DNA from: Wenzhouxiangellaceae bacterium
GTDB lineage: Bacteria > Pseudomonadota > Gammaproteobacteria > Xanthomonadales > Wenzhouxiangellaceae
DNA: 64,000 nucleotides
Direction: 5' to 3'
Assembly (NCBI GenBank): GCA_028289455.1
Contig: JANQPN010000031.1
Span: 1 to 64,000, forward strand
In this document: positions 46,886 to 56,516 of the stretch, piece by piece
Layout of the letters: each line of letters begins with the position of its first letter
Numbering within the stretch: the stretch's first letter is position 1
Made by a program: the position numbers and the translations under genes
Notes under the pieces: generated by a model
Told to the model about the DNA's origin: nothing
The model's database searches: none
Seen by the model: only the letters and a program-made list of their open reading frames with translations

Positions 46886-47260
46886 TTAGGATTCCCAGAT
46901 CAGCGCTGCTGCAGCATTGCGCTGCTCTTCCAGCAGCACGTTGAAAGTACGGCAGGCAGACAGTGTATCCATTACCTCAACACCGATGCCCCTGGCAAAT
47001 ATCGCCTGCAGCAATCCAACATCCGGGAAAACCTGTTGCCAGCCGGTGCCCAGTAACAATACTTCTGGTGGATCAGCCAGTATCGGCTGCAGAGTGTCCA
47101 GGTTAAGCTGGCTGCAATGCGTGACTGGCCAGTCGTTGATTAACAGCGAATCATTCAGCAGCAAACTGGATTGGTGACGGACTTCTGCAATTATGATCCC
47201 GTTTTTATCGGCAGTTGTGATGTGGTGGGGATGGCTGTTTTGCTGCCAGGTTAGTTGCAT
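46886..47260 (-). CDS. Mth938-like (DUF498/Xcc1710-like) domain protein
   Basis: Protein of 124 residues comprising the whole domain: HQSSLLLNDSLLIN, PEVLLLGTGWQQVFPD, GIGVEVMDTLSACRTFNVLLEEQRNAAAALI. The family is structurally known (beta-alpha sandwich, related to NDUFAF3, a complex I assembly factor) but functionally unassigned in bacteria. It is three bases after yhbY and convergent with nlpD. Confidence 0.9.
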   Translation of the reverse strand: MQLTWQQNSHPHHITTADKNGIIIAEVRHQSSLLLNDSLLINDWPVTHCSQLNLDTLQPILADPPEVLLLGTGWQQVFPDVGLLQAIFARGIGVEVMDTLSACRTFNVLLEEQRNAAAALIWES

Positions 47261-47263
47261 CTT

Positions 47264-47566
47264 CTATCCAGATGGCAGTGCCAGTTTGGGTTCTTCCGGG
47301 TGCTGCAGGTAGAAGCAGGCCACCTGGCCGATTTTTTGTACCAGGTGAGCGCCTGTTTCATTTTCAATCTTGCTGATAAATACTGCACGCTGATCACGTT
47401 CGGCACGCAGTTTCACTTTGATGAGCTCATGATCAGCCAGGGTTTCATGAATGGCCTGTACAACATTATCGGACAAACCTTTATCAGCCACGGTTACTAC
47501 CGGTTGCAGGTGATGACACAGGCCGCGGAGATATTTGAGCTGGTTTTTGCTGAGAGATTTTGACAT
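47264..47566 (-). CDS. yhbY: CRM-domain RNA-binding protein YhbY
   Basis: Protein of 100 residues; ATG 47566 and ATG 47572 are both possible. A single CRM domain (KNQLKYLRGLCHHLQPVVTVADKGLSD, HELIKVKLRAERD, HLVQKIGQVACFY) associates with pre-50S ribosomes. It is divergent from rlmE-ftsH-folP-glmM, as in E. coli. The 149-base divergent gap must hold both promoters. Confidence 0.93.
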   Translation of the reverse strand: MSKSLSKNQLKYLRGLCHHLQPVVTVADKGLSDNVVQAIHETLADHELIKVKLRAERDQRAVFISKIENETGAHLVQKIGQVACFYLQHPEEPKLALPSG

Positions 47567-47715
47567 GCGCATCATATTGGGGGAATAACCGCTGTCCTTC
47601 AAGGGGCAGACCGGTTACCGGAACCGGAATCAGCATCAACAGATGATTGACTCAGCCGGTACTGCTGCAGGTATGAGACAATAGATTGCATGCACGTAAT
47701 TGAACCATACAGACA

Positions 47716-48345
47716 GTGAGCCGCACTAAAAGTAGCCGGGCATGGCTGAAAGAGCATTTCGATGACCATTGGGTCCGCCGGGCACAGGCGGAAGGCTGGC
47801 GTTCCCGTGCGGCTTTTAAGCTGTTGGAAATTGACGACAAGGACAAACTGCTGCGACCCGGGTCGATCGTGGTTGATCTGGGTGCTGCACCGGGTGGCTG
47901 GTCACAGGTGGCCGCCAGGCGCAGCAGTGGCAACGGCGAAGTAATCGCGCTGGATATATTACCGATGCCGGCGATTCCCGGTGTGATATTTCTGGAAGGT
48001 GATTTTCGTGAACAGCAGGTGTTGGAGCAGCTGCAGCTGGAGCTGAACGGCCGGCAGGTAGACGTTGTCTTATCGGATATGGCCCCCAATATCAGTGGAA
48101 TGAAAGCGGTTGACCAGCCGCGCGCCATGTACCTGGCGGAGTTGGCGCTGGATTTTGCCTGCCAGCATTTAAAGCCGGGCGGCAGCTGGTTATGCAAAGT
48201 TTTCCAGGGTGCCGGTTTTGATGATTTGTTACATCAGGCCCGGGCAAATTTTGCTAAGGTATTAACCAGGAAACCGCAGGCATCGCGTCCACGCAGCAAA
48301 GAAGTGTACCTGCTGGGCCGTAATAAGCTGACCAGCCCCCGTTGA
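47716..48345 (+). CDS. rlmE: 23S rRNA 2'-O-methyltransferase RlmE
   Basis: Protein of 209 residues with a GTG start. SAM-dependent FtsJ fold: [18 protein letters not shown] with the first catalytic Lys, [16 protein letters not shown] (SAM site), [11 protein letters not shown] with catalytic Asp, and [15 protein letters not shown] with the second Lys. It methylates U2552 in the A-loop of 23S rRNA. It is 85 bases before ftsH, the classic heat-shock pair. Confidence 0.96.
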   Translation: MSRTKSSRAWLKEHFDDHWVRRAQAEGWRSRAAFKLLEIDDKDKLLRPGSIVVDLGAAPGGWSQVAARRSSGNGEVIALDILPMPAIPGVIFLEGDFREQQVLEQLQLELNGRQVDVVLSDMAPNISGMKAVDQPRAMYLAELALDFACQHLKPGGSWLCKVFQGAGFDDLLHQARANFAKVLTRKPQASRPRSKEVYLLGRNKLTSPR

Positions 48346-48430
48346 AAGATGAATAATGACTTATGGGGCTGTTGAACTTTGAAAACCCGGGTTATCGTTA
48401 CTGATTGCTATCCCGGATGAGGATAAAGAT

Positions 48431-50374
48431 TTGAATGATTTGGTAAAAAACCTGATTTTATGGTCGTTTATTCTGATCGTGCTGCTATCTGTTTTTCAGC
48501 ACTATACGCAGAACGCGCCTCGCACCCAGGAGCTGGAGTACTCCGCTTTTCTGGATGCTGTGCGCAATGGCCGGGTGGAATCCGTTGTTATTGAGGAAAA
48601 GGGCCTCAGCAAAGAGATCACCGGCAAGCTGAGTGACGGGTCGGATTTCAAAACCATCGGCATAGACGATCCGGGTCTGGTTAAAGACCTGGATGACAAT
48701 CGTGTCAGTATTATTGGCAAAGAACCTGAGGGCCGCTCAGTTCTGCTGGAACTGTTCCTGGGGGCCTTCCCGGTATTACTGCTGATTGGTCTATGGGTTT
48801 ATTTCATGCGTCAGATGCAGGGCGGTGGCGGAGGTCGCGGTGCGATGTCCTTTGGTAAAAGCCGTGCCAAGCTGATGCAGGGTGAGGACCAGGTCAAGGT
48901 TACTTTTGCTGATGTTGCCGGTGCCGATGAAGCCAAACATGAAGTCGAAGAGCTGGTCGAGTTTTTGCGCGAGCCGGGTAAATTTACCCAGCTGGGCGGA
49001 CGCATTCCCCGCGGTCTGCTGATGGTGGGGCCACCGGGTACCGGTAAAACGCTGCTGGCCAAAGCCATCGCCGGTGAAGCCAGGGTGCCGTTTTTCTCAA
49101 TTTCCGGTTCCGATTTTGTGGAAATGTTTGTCGGTGTGGGTGCATCACGTGTGCGAGACATGTTTGATCAGGCCAAGAAGAATGCCCCATGCATTATTTT
49201 CATCGATGAAATCGATGCGGTAGGCCGTCATCGCGGTGCCGGCTTAGGCGGTGGTCATGACGAGCGCGAGCAGACCTTGAATCAGCTGCTGGTGGAAATG
49301 GATGGTTTTGAGGGTGGCGAAGGCGTCATTGTTATTGCTGCAACCAACCGGCCGGATGTATTGGATCCGGCACTGCTGCGTCCCGGACGCTTTGACCGCC
49401 AGGTAGTGGTACCGCTGCCGGATTTGCGTGGGCGTGAGCAGATTCTGAAAGTTCATATGCGCAAAGTGCCGCTGGCCAAGGATGTCAATGCGCGCAATAT
49501 TGCACGTGGTTCACCAGGGTTTTCCGGAGCTGATCTGGCCAACTTGGTCAATGAGGCTGCGCTGTTCGCCGCCCGAGGCAACCGCCGTGAAGTCAATATG
49601 GAGCACTTTGAGCGCGCCAAGGACAAAATCATGATGGGTGCTGAGCGGCGTTCCATGGTGATGTCAGAAAAAGAGAAGAAACTGACTGCCTATCATGAGT
49701 CAGGGCATGCCATTGTAGGGCGCATAGTGCCCGAGCATGATCCGGTGTACAAAGTCACCATTATTCCACGCGGGCGGGCATTGGGCGTTACCATGTTCCT
49801 GCCAGAGGAAGACAAGTACAGTCACAGCAAGCAGCATCTGGAAAGCCAGCTTTGCAGCCTGTTTGGCGGGCGTATTGCTGAGGAACTGATTTTCGGCAAG
49901 GATCAGGTCACCACAGGTGCCAGCAATGATATCGAACGGGCAACCAAAATTGCCCGCAGTATGGTGACCAAATGGGGCTTGTCGGAAGCCTTGGGGCCAC
50001 TGGCGTACAGTGATGAAGAAGATGAAGTGTTCCTGGGACGATCAGTTACTCAACACAAATCGGTTTCTGATGAAACGGCACGTCAGATTGATGAAGAAGT
50101 GCGCAAGCTGATTGATAACGCTTATGCTGTTTCCACCAAGATACTGGAAGATAATCTGGATATTCTGCACAGCATGTCTGAGGCTTTGATGAAGTATGAA
50201 ACCATCGATGCCAATCAGATTGATCAGCTGATGGCACGCGAGTCGGTTGATCCGCCGGAAGACTGGACGGATGGTTCCAGTGACGATGCCGGCGATGACT
50301 CTGATGATGGTGCTGAAAAAGCTGTAGACGATAAGCAGGTGACCGGTTTGGATGAAAGCCCTCAGGCAACCTGA
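48431..50374 (+). CDS. ftsH: ATP-dependent zinc metalloprotease FtsH
   Basis: Protein of 647 residues with a TTG start (GAGGAT about nine bases upstream). Two membrane helices (about 6-24 and 108-126) flank a periplasmic domain. AAA+ module: Walker A GPPGTGKT at 200-207, Walker [11 protein letters not shown], pore loop residues [10 protein letters not shown], and the second region of homology [21 protein letters not shown]. The zinc site is HESGH at 422-426. The acidic Asp-rich tail (about 605-640) is typical. It degrades membrane proteins and regulators such as LpxC in E. coli. Confidence 0.97.
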   Translation: MNDLVKNLILWSFILIVLLSVFQHYTQNAPRTQELEYSAFLDAVRNGRVESVVIEEKGLSKEITGKLSDGSDFKTIGIDDPGLVKDLDDNRVSIIGKEPEGRSVLLELFLGAFPVLLLIGLWVYFMRQMQGGGGGRGAMSFGKSRAKLMQGEDQVKVTFADVAGADEAKHEVEELVEFLREPGKFTQLGGRIPRGLLMVGPPGTGKTLLAKAIAGEARVPFFSISGSDFVEMFVGVGASRVRDMFDQAKKNAPCIIFIDEIDAVGRHRGAGLGGGHDEREQTLNQLLVEMDGFEGGEGVIVIAATNRPDVLDPALLRPGRFDRQVVVPLPDLRGREQILKVHMRKVPLAKDVNARNIARGSPGFSGADLANLVNEAALFAARGNRREVNMEHFERAKDKIMMGAERRSMVMSEKEKKLTAYHESGHAIVGRIVPEHDPVYKVTIIPRGRALGVTMFLPEEDKYSHSKQHLESQLCSLFGGRIAEELIFGKDQVTTGASNDIERATKIARSMVTKWGLSEALGPLAYSDEEDEVFLGRSVTQHKSVSDETARQIDEEVRKLIDNAYAVSTKILEDNLDILHSMSEALMKYETIDANQIDQLMARESVDPPEDWTDGSSDDAGDDSDDGAEKAVDDKQVTGLDESPQAT

Positions 50375-50406
50375 GTAAGCATTACCAGCATTATGCATTG
50401 GCCAAT

Positions 50407-51252
50407 ATGAGTTGGCTGGACTGTGGCGGGCAGCGACTTGACCTGAGCCAGCCGAAAATCATGGGCGTCCTGAATGTGACGCCCGATTCTTTTTCTGACG
50501 GTGGTCGTTGGCAGGAAACGACGCACGCAATAACCCATGCAAATCAGTTGCTCGAAGAAGGCGCCGATATTATCGATATCGGCGGCGAATCGACTCGTCC
50601 GGGTGCAGACACAGTGACAGTCAGCGAAGAGCTCGATCGGGTTATGCCGGTAATTGAAGCATTACGCAAAGCCCATCCGGACGCAATGCTGTCAATTGAC
50701 ACCAGCAAACCGGAGGTCATGCGTGCAGCACTGACTGCCGGCGTACAGCTGGTCAATGATGTCAACGCTTTGCAGGCTGATGGTGCACTGGCTGCTGTGG
50801 CAGACAGTGGATGCGGAATTTGCCTGATGCATATGCAGGGAACACCTAAAACGATGCAACATCAACCTGACTATGCTGATGTGGTTGCGGACATCTCAGG
50901 CTTCCTGGCTGCCCGCGTGCAGGCATGCAGCGAAGCAGGTATTGAGCCGGAACGTATCGTTGTGGATCCCGGTTTTGGCTTTGGTAAGAGCCTGCAGCAT
51001 AATCTGGCTTTATTAGGCAATTTGAAACAGCTTAAAAGCTTAGGCAGACCGGTGCTGGCGGGACTTTCGCGGAAATCGATGCTGGGCCATATTACCGGCG
51101 CTGATACTGACGATCGGGTAACTGCCAGTGTTGTGGCGGCACTACTGGCAGCGCAGAACGGTGCTTCAATATTGCGCGTGCATGATGTCGAAGAAACCCG
51201 TCAGGGGTTGCAGATATGGCAGGCTATGCGCGAATATACCCGGCCGGATTAG
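50407..51252 (+). CDS. folP: Dihydropteroate synthase
   Basis: Protein of about 281 residues from ATG 50407; a TTG at 50398 is also in frame. Signature 1 is MGVLNVTPDSFSDGG; signature 2 is IDIGGESTRPGA. The pterin/pABA site has SIDTSKPEVMRAAL, VNDVNAL, DPGFGFGKS and GLSRKSMLG. It joins pABA to dihydropterin pyrophosphate in folate synthesis and is the sulfonamide target. It lies in the conserved ftsH-folP-glmM order. Confidence 0.96.
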   Translation: MSWLDCGGQRLDLSQPKIMGVLNVTPDSFSDGGRWQETTHAITHANQLLEEGADIIDIGGESTRPGADTVTVSEELDRVMPVIEALRKAHPDAMLSIDTSKPEVMRAALTAGVQLVNDVNALQADGALAAVADSGCGICLMHMQGTPKTMQHQPDYADVVADISGFLAARVQACSEAGIEPERIVVDPGFGFGKSLQHNLALLGNLKQLKSLGRPVLAGLSRKSMLGHITGADTDDRVTASVVAALLAAQNGASILRVHDVEETRQGLQIWQAMREYTRPD

Positions 51253-51291
51253 GGATAGTATTCGAACTGCTGTGTAACACGCCGGGAAACT

Positions 51292-52662
51292 ATGAGTAAG
51301 CGATATTTTGGAACAGATGGTATCCGCGGCCGGGTAGGTCAGCCTCCGGTTACCCCGGATTTCATGTTGCGGCTGGGTCATGCTGTCGGCAGTGAAATGC
51401 AAACCGCCAGCCGTCGGCTGGTCGTCATTGGTAAAGACACCCGGTTGTCCGGTTACATGTTTGAATCAGCATTGGAAGCAGGTCTGGCGGCAGCTGGTGC
51501 GGATATTGCTTTACTGGGTCCGTTACCGACGCCGGCGGTTTCCTATCTGACCCGTACTTTGGGTGGCTGTGCGGGAATAGTGATTTCCGCTTCGCATAAT
51601 CCTTACCATGACAATGGCATCAAGCTGTTCGCACACAACGGCGGTAAGCTGCCAAACCATGATCAGCAGGCTATTGAGCAGCGGCTGGAACAGTTGCTGC
51701 AGGCGGAATATCTGCCGATGTCTGCAGTCAACAGGATTGGCAAAGCCAGACGGATTGATGATGCAGCAGGGCGCTATATTGAATTCTGCAAGGCCAGTAT
51801 TGATGTGGATATCAGTCTGGAAAACTACCGGATTGTCATAGATTGCGCGCATGGCGCAGGCTATCAGGTTGCGCCGCGCATTCTGGAAGAGCTGGGTGCG
51901 GAAGTCATTGCCATCAATAACCAGCCGGATGGCCTCAATATCAACCGCGAATGCGGCTCTACGCACCCGCAAGGCCTGCAACAGGCTGTACAGACGCATA
52001 ATGCGGATCTTGGTCTGGCACTGGATGGGGATGCCGACCGTGTAATCATGGTGGACCATCAGGGCAGGCTGGTCGATGGTGACGGCATACTATATATATT
52101 AGCCAGCGAACGTTTCCGGGAAGGCAGGTTGAGCCCGGAGCAGGGTGTGGTTGGTACACTGATGACCAATTACGGGTTGGAACAGGCACTGGCCAGAAAC
52201 GGCATTCCAATGGAGCGCAGTGATGTCGGTGATCGTTTTGTCCATCAGAAACTGCTGGAGCACAGCTGGCAGCTGGGTGGAGAAACTTCAGGGCATGTGC
52301 TGTGTCTGGACAAGTCGATTACCGGTGATGGGATGCTCACGGCTGTACAGGTGCTGCAGGCTCTGGCCAGGCGGCGTATCAGTATGGCGCAGGCAGTTGA
52401 TGGCCTGCAGCTGCTGCCTCAGATAATGATTAATGTCCCATTGGGTAATTCCTGTTGGGCGGACTTACAGCAGCACGTCAAGCTGACAGACGCTGTAAGT
52501 GCTGTTGAACGGCAACTTGATGGCGTCGGCCGGTTGGTATTGAGACCTTCCGGCACTGAGCCGCTGGTGCGGATAATGGTTGAACATGAAGATAATCAGC
52601 TGGCCGCCGGATATGCCCGGCAGGTGGCTGCTGCAGTACAGGAACTGACACAAAATGCATGA
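51292..52662 (+). CDS. glmM: Phosphoglucosamine mutase
   Basis: Protein of 456 residues. MSKRYFGTDGIRG opens the protein; the phosphoserine loop is ISASHNPYHDNGIK with Ser101; the metal loop is LDGDADR near 240; the sugar-recognition loop is GETSGH; the phosphate-binding C-terminal loop is RPSGTEPLVRIMVE. It converts glucosamine-6-phosphate to glucosamine-1-phosphate for peptidoglycan and LPS. The 3' end overlaps the following oxygenase by eight bases. Confidence 0.97.
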   Translation: MSKRYFGTDGIRGRVGQPPVTPDFMLRLGHAVGSEMQTASRRLVVIGKDTRLSGYMFESALEAGLAAAGADIALLGPLPTPAVSYLTRTLGGCAGIVISASHNPYHDNGIKLFAHNGGKLPNHDQQAIEQRLEQLLQAEYLPMSAVNRIGKARRIDDAAGRYIEFCKASIDVDISLENYRIVIDCAHGAGYQVAPRILEELGAEVIAINNQPDGLNINRECGSTHPQGLQQAVQTHNADLGLALDGDADRVIMVDHQGRLVDGDGILYILASERFREGRLSPEQGVVGTLMTNYGLEQALARNGIPMERSDVGDRFVHQKLLEHSWQLGGETSGHVLCLDKSITGDGMLTAVQVLQALARRRISMAQAVDGLQLLPQIMINVPLGNSCWADLQQHVKLTDAVSAVERQLDGVGRLVLRPSGTEPLVRIMVEHEDNQLAAGYARQVAAAVQELTQNA

Positions 52663-53593
52663 CAATATTCCGGTTTTCGATTTATCCGGTCACACTGATG
52701 TAAGTGACGAACAGGTACTGGCAATTGGTCACGCTTATCAGGCATTCGGGTTTGCAGGGTTCACCGGCCATGGTATCGACGATGATTTGATCGCGCGGGC
52801 ACATCGAGTGTTTGCCCAACTGTTTGAATTACCCGAAGCGGTTAAGCAAAAATATCGACGCCCCGGACAGGGCGGGGCACGCGGTTACACCGGGTTCGGT
52901 ATTGAGCAGGCAAAAGATCATGACGTTCCGGATTTGAAAGAGTTCTGGCATATCGGCAGGGAAGTTGAACAGGGAAATCGCTATCCGGACGTACTGTTCC
53001 CGAATTTCTGGCCTGTAGAATTACCGGCATTACGTTCTGAAGGCTATGCACTGTTTGATGCGCTGGATGAGCTGGGACGAAGAATTCTAAAGCTGCTGGC
53101 ACGTTTCCTGACGCTGAGGGAAGACTGGTTTGAAGATAAGGTCGATCAGGGCAACGGGGTGTTGCGCGCTATTCATTACCCTCCGATTACAGCAGCTCAG
53201 GCCGGGCAGGTGCGTGCAGCAGCACATGAAGATATTAACGTGATTACTTTACTGGTTGGTTCAGAACAGGCCGGTTTGGAGATTCTGACACGTAACAACC
53301 GGTGGATACCGGTAACTACGATTCCCGGGACCATTGTTGTGAATATCGGCGATATGCTCCAGCGCCTTACCAATCATGTGCTGCCGTCCACTACGCACAG
53401 AGTGGTCAACCCGGAAGGCGACCTGATACGGTCTTCACGTTACTCAATGCCGTATTTTCTGCACTTCAATCCTGATGTGGAAATCAATACTCTGCCGCAA
53501 TGCATAGCTGAAGAAAACCCTGATCGATACCCTGAAACGATAACCGCCAACGAATACCTGCAGCAGCGTCTGGAAGAGATTAAGCTGGCCTAG
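52655..53593 (+). CDS. Isopenicillin-N-synthase-family 2OG-Fe(II) oxygenase
   Basis: Protein of 312 residues. The N-terminal DIOX_N part has VFDLSGHTDVSD, GFAGFTGHGI and FELPEAVKQKY. The double-stranded beta-helix supplies the iron ligands His and Asp in AAHEDINVITLL and the distal His in STTHRVVNP, with the 2-oxoglutarate-binding RSSRYS. Substrate unknown. Its ATG lies inside the glmM 3' end, so translation is coupled. In relatives I know, this position holds tpiA or secG instead. Confidence 0.88.
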   Translation: MHDNIPVFDLSGHTDVSDEQVLAIGHAYQAFGFAGFTGHGIDDDLIARAHRVFAQLFELPEAVKQKYRRPGQGGARGYTGFGIEQAKDHDVPDLKEFWHIGREVEQGNRYPDVLFPNFWPVELPALRSEGYALFDALDELGRRILKLLARFLTLREDWFEDKVDQGNGVLRAIHYPPITAAQAGQVRAAAHEDINVITLLVGSEQAGLEILTRNNRWIPVTTIPGTIVVNIGDMLQRLTNHVLPSTTHRVVNPEGDLIRSSRYSMPYFLHFNPDVEINTLPQCIAEENPDRYPETITANEYLQQRLEEIKLA

Positions 53594-53613
53594 CAGCAGC
53601 TGATTGATTGAGC

Positions 53614-54915
53614 ATGTCTCAGGATCAACCGGGTCAGCACACACCCAGGGTTTTTAAAAATTTTGGGTTGCTGCTGGGCGGCCGGGTCGGCGCAGCGCTG
53701 TTCACCGTTGTTGCGTTGGCAATTATGGCCCGTGAGCTGGGTGTGGAAGCATTCGGGCTGGTCATTCTGGTACATACCTATGTGCTGATAATTAACGGAA
53801 TATTCAGCACCAAAGCATTCGAAGCCATTGTTAAATATGGACTGCCGGCGCACTTGAATAATGATCAGGCGTCGCTGAAAAATCTGTTCTCGGCCAGTTA
53901 TTGTGCGGATGTATTAACTGCTGTAATCAGCTGTTTAATGGCAATTTTACTGGCACCGTGGGTAGCTGAGTGGCTGGATTCTGATCAGCAGTTTGCCAAC
54001 TGGATGCAGGTGTACGGGCTGGTCCTCCTGGCTACCGGAACAAGTACAGCCAAAGGTATTTTGCGGTTGTACAACAAATTTGCGGCACTGGGTTTTCAAT
54101 TGGGTATGGGTCCGCTGGTACGCTGTGTCCTGGTTGTTGCAGCCTGGTTGACTGAGGGTGGCCCGGTCAGCTATCTGGCAGCCTGGGGGGTAGGTTACCT
54201 GGTTGAAAACCTGATGTTGCATTGGCAGGCCTGGATGCAGGTCAGTCAGCAGCTGCAAGCGCCACGCTGGCATAAGCCGCAGATCAGCAGGCTGGCCAGG
54301 CGGCACCCCGGTTTCTGGCCATTTGTTGGTGTTACCTATGTGCAGGGAACGTTGGACTTGTTGCCCAAACAGCTGGCTACAATGCTGTCAGGTATTTTTC
54401 TGGGCACCTCAGCTGCCGGGTTATTTCGTGTAGCGCGCGAAATCGCAACCATTGTTTCCAAGCCAGCACTGTTGCTGCGTCAGGCAGTATTCACCGATTT
54501 AACCCATTTGTGGGAGACCCGCGATCCTCGTTTTAAGACCCTGCCGGTCAAGACCGCTTTGATTACCGGTAGCGTTGGTCTGCTGCTGGCTTTGCTGGCC
54601 ATTCCATTTGGTCAGGCGGTGCTGCTGCTGTTTGGTGATGGTTATCAGCAGGCTCACTGGTTGCTGGTAGTGCTGCTGGCGGCAGCCAGTATGGAGCTGG
54701 CGGCCTCCAGTCTGCATATGAGCGCATACGCAATGAATAAGGCGGTCAGTATTGTATTGATTAATCTGTTCGCCACTGGTGTATATCTGGCCGCTTTTGC
54801 CTGGTTGACACCGCTTTACGGGTTAATTGCGACAGGCTGGGCAGCCTGTCTGATGGCTGCTATTGCTTTACTGGGTGCTGCCTGGCTGATCTGGCGCTTA
54901 AAGCTGGAACCGTGA
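53614..54915 (+). CDS. Oligosaccharide flippase (Wzx/MVF-type) family protein
   Basis: Protein of about 433 residues; ATG 53614 follows an in-frame TTG at 53608. Twelve to fourteen hydrophobic segments are visible, starting NFGLLLGGRVGAALFTVVALAI, with GVEAFGLVILVHTYVLIING typical of polysaccharide-biosynthesis flippases. Likely moves a lipid-linked glycan across the inner membrane. No glycosyltransferase genes surround it, so its substrate is open. It lies 20 bases after the oxygenase and is convergent with lpxH. Confidence 0.83.
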   Translation: MSQDQPGQHTPRVFKNFGLLLGGRVGAALFTVVALAIMARELGVEAFGLVILVHTYVLIINGIFSTKAFEAIVKYGLPAHLNNDQASLKNLFSASYCADVLTAVISCLMAILLAPWVAEWLDSDQQFANWMQVYGLVLLATGTSTAKGILRLYNKFAALGFQLGMGPLVRCVLVVAAWLTEGGPVSYLAAWGVGYLVENLMLHWQAWMQVSQQLQAPRWHKPQISRLARRHPGFWPFVGVTYVQGTLDLLPKQLATMLSGIFLGTSAAGLFRVAREIATIVSKPALLLRQAVFTDLTHLWETRDPRFKTLPVKTALITGSVGLLLALLAIPFGQAVLLLFGDGYQQAHWLLVVLLAAASMELAASSLHMSAYAMNKAVSIVLINLFATGVYLAAFAWLTPLYGLIATGWAACLMAAIALLGAAWLIWRLKLEP

Positions 54916-54921
54916 TTCGGT

Positions 54922-55647
54922 CTAAATGACGCCACCATGCCGGTGAATACCGTCTGTGTCGATTTCCAGCCAGCTGGCCTGGCTGTACCAGTCACCTAAT
55001 ACCAGCCGCTGCCGGACATCATGATAAGTATGATCAGCGGGGCGGTGAGTATGGCCGTGGATAATGGTATCTACACCACTGCCGGCAAATACTTCCTGAA
55101 TTACTGCCTGATTGACATCCATGATGCCGGCTGCACTGTTTTGAGTATGCTGGCGGCTGGCGTCACGGGCGTTTTTAGCAAATGCCACACGTTCAGCTTC
55201 AGATTGAGCTAAAAATGCCTGTCGGACTTCAGGTTTAAGCCGGTGGCTGCGGAATGCCTGGTACTCCACATCATCGGTACACCATGCATCCCCATGCGAA
55301 AGTAATACCGGCTGCTGATTGAAGTATACGATGCAGGGATCTTCCAGCAGTTGCATACCGGCTTGCGCGGCATAATCAGGCCCGATCAGAAAATCCCGAT
55401 TGCCGTGCATGAAGAATAGGGATATTCCATTGCCGGCTAATTGGCGCAGTTCAACTGCAACCTCCAGTCCAAGTGTCCCTGGCGCGTCATCGCCTATCCA
55501 CAGTTCAAACAGATCGCCGAGGATGAACAGCGCCTGACAATGACTGGTTTGTGAATGCAGAAATTTGAAGAAGCGCCGGGTGATTTCCGGCGCTTCCGTG
55601 GAGAGATGCACATCAGACAGCAGCAGACTACAGCCTTTGGCGTGCAT
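54922..55647 (-). CDS. lpxH: UDP-2,3-diacylglucosamine diphosphatase LpxH
   Basis: Protein of 241 residues with calcineurin-like phosphoesterase motifs: LLSDVHLS, LGDLFELWIGDD, MHGNRDFLIG, LSHGDAWCTDD and IIHGHTHRP. It cleaves the pyrophosphate of UDP-2,3-diacylglucosamine to make lipid X in lipid A synthesis on the inner leaflet. It is 23 bases downstream of a cyclophilin gene, the same pairing as ppiB-lpxH in E. coli. Confidence 0.96.
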   Translation of the reverse strand: MHAKGCSLLLSDVHLSTEAPEITRRFFKFLHSQTSHCQALFILGDLFELWIGDDAPGTLGLEVAVELRQLAGNGISLFFMHGNRDFLIGPDYAAQAGMQLLEDPCIVYFNQQPVLLSHGDAWCTDDVEYQAFRSHRLKPEVRQAFLAQSEAERVAFAKNARDASRQHTQNSAAGIMDVNQAVIQEVFAGSGVDTIIHGHTHRPADHTYHDVRQRLVLGDWYSQASWLEIDTDGIHRHGGVI

Positions 55648-55670
55648 CGATGGTATGTCTGGCTGTTTTA

Positions 55671-56318
55671 TCAGTTGGCTCTGTAAATGTCGACAGAATC
55701 GATGCTGATGGTCTCCAGAGGCACATCCCGGTTGAATGGAGGTATTGGTCCGGTTTCGGTAGTAGCGATGGTATCGACAACTTCCATGCCTTCCAGCACT
55801 TTTCCGAAAACAGCGTAACCCCAGGTCTGGCCGGTATTTTTATTACGATGATCCAGAGCGCGGTTGTCACTGTGGTTGATGAAAAACTGGCTGGTGGCAG
55901 AATGCGGATCGCCGGTCCGCGCCATCGCAATAGTGCCGCGCTCGTTACTCAGGCCGTTGTCAGCTTCGTTGGTGACCGGGTTGCGGGTTTGCTTGCGTTG
56001 CATATCAGCGGAAAAACCGCCGCCCTGAACCATGAAGCCTTCGATAACCCGGTGAAAAATTGTATCGTCATAATAGCCGTCTTCAGCATACTGAAGGAAG
56101 TTATTAACGGTATTGGGCGCACGGTCTGCGAACAGTTCCAGGCGGATATCACCCTTGCTGGTATGCAGAACTATCTGGGGGCGGTTAACATTGTCAACCT
56201 GGATGGTATTGCTGCCGACCGCGGCTCCTTCAGCTGATTGTGATGCAGCTGTATTGATACCGGCCAGTGACAGTAGGCCGGCTGCCAAAATGGACTGAAT
56301 AAAAGTTAAACGGCGCAT
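55671..56318 (-). CDS. Exported cyclophilin-type peptidyl-prolyl isomerase
   Basis: Protein of 215 residues. A signal peptide (FIQSILAAGLLSLAGINTAAS) makes it periplasmic, PpiA-like in location though PpiB-like in gene neighbourhood. Cyclophilin core: IRLELFADRAPNTVNNFLQY, the catalytic FHRVIEGFMVQGGGF, GTIAMARTGDPHSATSQFFIN and YAVFGKVLEGMEVVD. It isomerises Xaa-Pro bonds. It is cotranscribed with lpxH. The 198 bases between it and mtnA are a divergent promoter region with no gene. Confidence 0.95.
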   Translation of the reverse strand: MRRLTFIQSILAAGLLSLAGINTAASQSAEGAAVGSNTIQVDNVNRPQIVLHTSKGDIRLELFADRAPNTVNNFLQYAEDGYYDDTIFHRVIEGFMVQGGGFSADMQRKQTRNPVTNEADNGLSNERGTIAMARTGDPHSATSQFFINHSDNRALDHRNKNTGQTWGYAVFGKVLEGMEVVDTIATTETGPIPPFNRDVPLETISIDSVDIYRAN

Positions 56319-56516
56319 AGGTTTTCCTCATGACTTGAAATTCTCAGGTTGCGAATGATACCGCTTAGCAGTCAATGTTGCAGGAATGATTGCATCAAAT
56401 CTGCTGGAAGCTCACTATCGCCTGTTTATTTTTGGCTATTATGAGTTAACTTTGTTACTGCTGGCAGAGTATCAAAATACCCCGGTTTCGACATTATCCA
56501 ACATAAAGGTTCACCG

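Noticed and set aside
51523..52059. 178-codon minus-strand frame inside glmM
   Set aside because: Opposite a textbook glmM; no domain or ribosome-binding site.
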